Source: Halobacillus litoralis
GTDB taxonomy: Bacteria > Bacillota > Bacilli > Bacillales > Halobacillaceae
Assembly (NCBI RefSeq): GCF_004101865.1
Contig: NZ_CP026118.1
Location: forward strand, 1,381,001-1,445,000
Direction: 5' to 3'
DNA: 64,000 nucleotides
The translations under genes were made by a program, and so were the position numbers. The notes beneath the pieces are model-generated. The model made no database searches. It worked only from the letters and a program-made list of their open reading frames with translations, and had not been told where the DNA came from. Below, piece after piece: positions 60,921-64,000 of the stretch. Position 1 is the first letter of the stretch, and every line of letters begins with the position of its first letter.

Positions 60921-62141
60921 TTAAAAAAACGTCCAACACTGCGGCGTTTGAAGGCCTTGAAAAAGGTTCAGCACCTTTTCCTCCTCCCCCTCAACACTTG
61001 CCGACCCGCTGTTCAACAAACTTTCCAATGTGACACAACCCATCATTAGAGATGAGAAGTTTCCAATGTCAATCGTCACCGTAACTTCAGCAGGATCGTC
61101 TGTCAAAGAAGCCTCTCCTTTTGTAAACTGCCACACTCTGTCATAAGTTTCTTCTAATAAAGTGTCCGCCACTTTCCAACCCACCCGTACAGTCTCCTCC
61201 CCAAAACGATTAGGGTTGGTCTTTTCGATAAACCCGTCCATATCTAAAACCCGATACATGAGTCCCTTTCCTTGTACACTCGTCTTATGATAGATCCCAA
61301 AAATCAAATTCTCATCTGTATGAACTGGGTCATTCAGTAAATATGAGAAATCCTTATCAAACGTCGGAAAGTGGATGGTACGTACTTGGTCCTTTTGATT
61401 ATGTAGAAATTGGATCAAAGCTTGATACGCTTCTCGTGAAGTATAAAAAAAGTTCTTTATATATAAATCGTTTTCCAGAAAGTGTTTTCCTCCCTTGAAT
61501 TCACATGTTACATAACCTTCAAGATCGCCCTCCTTCCTCACCCCAAATGTATGCAAATTTTCTCTTTCCAAAAAGGAAAATCCGTATTCCTCGATATCTG
61601 TCGCTCCATGAGTCCTTCCAGCCCACTTTTGATAACAATTCCGGACCTCTATTATATCTGCACTATTCAAAGTCTCCACCGGAAGTGCCCCCTCAAAGAT
61701 TGGAAGCTGCACTGGCCGGAACTGATACGTTGCTAAACTGGAGCCTAATCCGAATCCCATCTTTTTGTAAAAGGTTGGTTGAAAAGGGTATAGATGTGCA
61801 ATCACACATCCATTTTTTCTCGCATCCTGTAAAAACTGCTTCACAATCCGCTTTGCATGGCCCTGTTTTTTATAAGGTAAGTCGACTGCCACGGTACCTA
61901 TACCAGCTGCTTGGACAGATGCACCATGTACGTTCATCTGATGGTCATACTCGATAAACGCACCAATTAAATTCTCTTCGTCATATAACCCGATGTGACG
62001 AATCGTATGTTCTTGGGCCATTTTTTCGCGATGCTTCATATAGCGATCTTTTTCTTCCTTCGTATCCAAAGCCATTCCTGGATAGCAGCGTTGGGACAAC
62101 TCCGTAAACGCCGTGAAGTTTTCAATTTCTTTAAAATACAT
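60921..62141 (-). CDS. Eis-type GNAT acetyltransferase with SCP2-like C-terminus
   Basis: 406 aa. Two tandem GNAT-like domains: the first with IGTVAVDLPYKKQGHAKRIVKQFLQDARKNGCVIAHLYPFQPTFYKKMGF (acetyl-CoA loop and the Eis-family FY-KMGF motif), a second non-catalytic one, then a sterol-carrier-like fold (VRVGWKVADT, FSSLMMGCVTLESLL) ending in a C-terminal Phe that in Eis acts as catalytic carboxylate. The family acetylates aminoglycosides and other amines. AAAGGAGGGG fixes the start at 62141. Single gene. Confidence 0.9.
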   Translation of the reverse strand: MYFKEIENFTAFTELSQRCYPGMALDTKEEKDRYMKHREKMAQEHTIRHIGLYDEENLIGAFIEYDHQMNVHGASVQAAGIGTVAVDLPYKKQGHAKRIVKQFLQDARKNGCVIAHLYPFQPTFYKKMGFGLGSSLATYQFRPVQLPIFEGALPVETLNSADIIEVRNCYQKWAGRTHGATDIEEYGFSFLERENLHTFGVRKEGDLEGYVTCEFKGGKHFLENDLYIKNFFYTSREAYQALIQFLHNQKDQVRTIHFPTFDKDFSYLLNDPVHTDENLIFGIYHKTSVQGKGLMYRVLDMDGFIEKTNPNRFGEETVRVGWKVADTLLEETYDRVWQFTKGEASLTDDPAEVTVTIDIGNFSSLMMGCVTLESLLNSGSASVEGEEEKVLNLFQGLQTPQCWTFF

Positions 62142-62312
62142 ATCCAGCCCCTCCTTTAATAAAGTGTCACGTTTATTTACTTGGCTGTACCTCTTTCTAT
62201 TCATCCTACCATGTCGACTTATGAAAAGGTGAAAATATAAAAAGGCGTCATGCCCACTTATCGGCTAATGTCAAGTCTAGAATTACATAATACATTTAAC
62301 TATTATTTTACA

Positions 62313-62350
62313 TATAGTCCTGCCCGAAGAGGGAGGATTATAGGACTATA
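62313..62350 (+). promoter_or_regulatory. Leader hairpin before the GGDEF gene
   Basis: TATAGTCCT (62313-62321) pairs fully with AGGACTATA (62342-62350); CCC/GGG pairs inside. It is 28 bases before the start codon, outside known riboswitch patterns; could be an operator or mRNA-stabilising stem. Confidence 0.5.
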
Positions 62351-62377
62351 AAAGAATCAATCATAGGAGGTGATTTT

Positions 62378-63313
62378 ATGAAACAAGCCGATTCTTGGCG
62401 GGACTTGAAAAATGCATTTTCATCGAATCTTCGCGCAACGATCCCCGTGGTGATTGATGACCACCTTGAAGAAATGAAAGGCATAAAGGAATTTAATTCC
62501 TATATTGAACATTTCCCTGATTACGCAAATAACTTATCCTTAACCTTAAACCAGTCATGCCATGCCCTTTTCATGTCTGAAGATGATTATCAGGCGTTCA
62601 TTAACTTATATGATAAAGAAGCAATTGAAGTAGGAATTGCATTTGCGAAAAGTAATTATTTCACCATCGAATTGATGTTACATCTAACGCATAGTACCCG
62701 GATGTGCAGCATTCGAAGGGTACTGGAGGCTCTGAGCAAGGTGGAGACGAACCTTGACCACTCCCTCCTGGTCGAGCGCTTTTTCGATATTACAAACAAA
62801 AGACAAAATGCCTTTTTCCAGGGCTACATAGCAGAACAAAACAAAATGCTCAAAAATCAAAGCATCACAGACCCTTTGACAACGTTATATAACCGGAGGT
62901 ACTTTTATCCATACATAGAAAAGAAGTTGGCTCACCAAAAGAATCGGCCGATTACACTCCTCCTTATTGATTTCAATAATTTCAAAGACATCAATGATCA
63001 ACTTGGTCACCGGGAAGGCGATCGTCTGCTGAAGAATTTTTCTGAACTGCTCTGGAACATCCGCCCTAGCTTCGACGGTGCTTTCCGTTTTGGCGGAGAC
63101 GAATTCGTGCTTGCGATAACTGATTGCACAGAGGCGATGGCTGAAAAAGTGGCTCTTGATTTGGATCATGCCATCAAGCGTTTCCACCCAGAAACCTCCA
63201 TCTCCTTTGGGGTAATCCAACTTCCCGCGGAAAGAGTGAATGTCGATGAATACCTGAACATGGCCGATAAACGAATGTATGAAAACAAAACAAAGCGTCA
63301 TCATCACCAATGA
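62378..63313 (+). CDS. Diguanylate cyclase (GGDEF)
   Basis: 311 aa. An N-terminal helical sensor of about 150 residues without membrane segments (globin-like or unknown fold), then the GGDEF domain: DPLTTLYNRRYF, LLIDFNNFKDINDQLGHREGDRLL and the active-site RFGGDEF at 237-243. The I-site position reads PSFD, so product inhibition at the usual RxxD site is doubtful. Makes cyclic di-GMP, likely controlling motility or attachment. AGGAGGTG before the ATG. Single gene; a leader hairpin is upstream. Confidence 0.92.
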   Translation: MKQADSWRDLKNAFSSNLRATIPVVIDDHLEEMKGIKEFNSYIEHFPDYANNLSLTLNQSCHALFMSEDDYQAFINLYDKEAIEVGIAFAKSNYFTIELMLHLTHSTRMCSIRRVLEALSKVETNLDHSLLVERFFDITNKRQNAFFQGYIAEQNKMLKNQSITDPLTTLYNRRYFYPYIEKKLAHQKNRPITLLLIDFNNFKDINDQLGHREGDRLLKNFSELLWNIRPSFDGAFRFGGDEFVLAITDCTEAMAEKVALDLDHAIKRFHPETSISFGVIQLPAERVNVDEYLNMADKRMYENKTKRHHHQ

Positions 63314-63680
63314 TAAGAGGGAAATGATACGATGAAGACGAGCGAAATAAGCCGATCAACCGAAAGAAAAAATGACCCAATCAACTAAAAAAAGACTCCC
63401 GAATTTTACAGACCACTGAAAAAACCTTTTCAATCTAGTGGAGTTGTTAACGTTAGGTGTTGCTTCTCACGAATCGCTTGTTGGTGGGTGCTTGACGCGG
63501 GCACGCTCATCGTGGAAACAACAGTGGTCTATATGAAAATAGTGATTTACTTGTACATTAAAAAGAAGCCAGGTTTATCGATAAAATCGGCCAACCCGGC
63601 TTCTTTATTTGATGAATAACTCAAAAAGTTGCAGTTCTTCAGTAACTTCGAATTTTAAGGAGTCTTTCTCATTGGTCTAT
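63314..63680. other. 367-base intergenic region at the right end
   Basis: No gene. It holds the terminator at 63561-63608; the GC-richer stretch 63430-63530 has no clear pairing or homology that I can support. Confidence 0.5.
63561..63608. terminator. Terminator between GGDEF and pirin genes
   Basis: AAAGAAGCC (63562-63570) pairs with GGCTTCTTT (63598-63606), with inner GGTT/AACC. Confidence 0.8.
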
Positions 63681-64000
63681 TTATAACGCCGGCGGGCCAA
63701 ACTTCCCGCTGCGAAAATCATCATATGCCTGCTTGATCTCTTCCATCGAATTCATTACAAACGGACCATGTGGCACGATCTCTTCTCTGATCGGCGCACC
63801 AGAATACACCAACACTTTCGTGCGCCGTTTGTGGGACTTAAGCTGAAGTTCGCTCTTCCCTTTTCCTTCTTCATTAAAAGTCAGAGTCCCAACGCCATGC
63901 TTTTTCAGATTGACTTTATTCGCCCCGGCATCTACATCTCCTGCCAATACATATAAAAAGGCGTTATGATTTTCGGGCAAATCAAGTGTGCACTCGGCCC
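63681..64000 (-). CDS. Pirin family protein, C-terminal part (runs off right edge)
   Basis: The last 105 or so residues of a pirin (cupin bicupin family). The C-terminal signature is LVYSGAPIREEIVPHGPFVMNSMEEIKQAYDDFRSGKFG. The frame stays open to the window edge (ECTLDLPENHNAF), so the N-terminal iron-binding cupin lies outside. Bacterial pirins modulate pyruvate metabolism or act as quercetinase; not resolvable here. Confidence 0.9.
   Translation of the reverse strand, partial: AECTLDLPENHNAFLYVLAGDVDAGANKVNLKKHGVGTLTFNEEGKGKSELQLKSHKRRTKVLVYSGAPIREEIVPHGPFVMNSMEEIKQAYDDFRSGKFGPPAL

Noticed and set aside
1..64000. tRNA, rRNA, CRISPR array, transposase or prophage genes
   Set aside because: Read for these on both strands; no cloverleaf, regularly spaced repeat, DDE transposase motif, integrase or phage structural protein was seen.

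Overview
The window reads as chromosomal DNA from a Gram-positive, endospore-former-type Bacillaceae, most likely a moderately halophilic or halotolerant genus close to Halobacillus. This rests on purine-rich Shine-Dalgarno sites of the AGGAGG type before most genes, consensus sigma-A, SigL (sigma-54) and SigB-like promoters, and proteins with recognisable Bacillus relatives (TnrA, CypC, NagZ/NamZ, YceI, YndM, YkvA, YflT, YetF, an S-box riboswitch, paired cold-shock genes). The genus is inferred from remembered protein resemblance, not from a search. I see no tRNA, rRNA, CRISPR array, phage module or complete insertion sequence.

Region by region. 1-5.7 kb: edge of a YjiH-type membrane gene, divergent cypC (fatty-acid peroxygenase P450) with yetF-like gene, an AI-2E family exporter, then a small FbpA-like gene and tnrA behind two perfect TnrA/GlnR boxes, a YceI protein and a CHY zinc-finger protein. 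5.9-15.7 kb, all minus strand: SLC13 symporter plus MFS transporter, the muropeptide recycling pair nagZ-namZ with a perfect cre site upstream, and an SsuABC-like ABC importer. 15.7-21.2 kb: a PadR-controlled membrane-protein operon ending in a frameshifted beta-propeller gene, and a convergent YtrA-type GntR/ABC operon. 21.3-36.5 kb: alcohol dehydrogenase, AtoE-like fatty-acid transporter under a cre site, a NaChBac-type voltage-gated sodium channel, a TPR protein, a secreted CAP protein, a homocysteine methyltransferase controlled by a SAM riboswitch, a lipoprotein Cu/Zn superoxide dismutase, and membrane proteins of DUF2207, YbaN, CorC, RDD and YczE type.

36.6-40.9 kb is a complete SigL circuit: an enhancer-binding regulator, a -24/-12 promoter, a YjiH transporter and a class III aminotransferase, with three copies of one inverted repeat placed as an upstream activating site and as autoregulatory sites. 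40.9-41.9 kb has no genes but holds two members of a structured palindromic repeat family whose helices differ by compensatory changes; a third degenerate copy is at 24.2 kb and a deletion derivative at 34.2 kb. 42-55 kb is a patchwork of small regulators (MerR/coiled-coil, ArsR-SRPBCC, MerR-methyltransferase fusion), acetyltransferases, tiny membrane proteins, a SurA-like lipoprotein and an isolated Z1-type helicase.

55.6-58.9 kb is the most novel unit: an ATP-grasp ligase followed 30 bases later by a 653-residue protein with a papain-like Gln-Cys-His-Asn arrangement, a possible undescribed ligation/cleavage pathway. The right end has two cold-shock genes with strongly conserved structured leaders, a YndM protein, an Eis-type acetyltransferase, a diguanylate cyclase and the C-terminal part of a pirin. 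Three genes carry single-base homopolymer frameshifts, which may be real mutations or base-calling errors.
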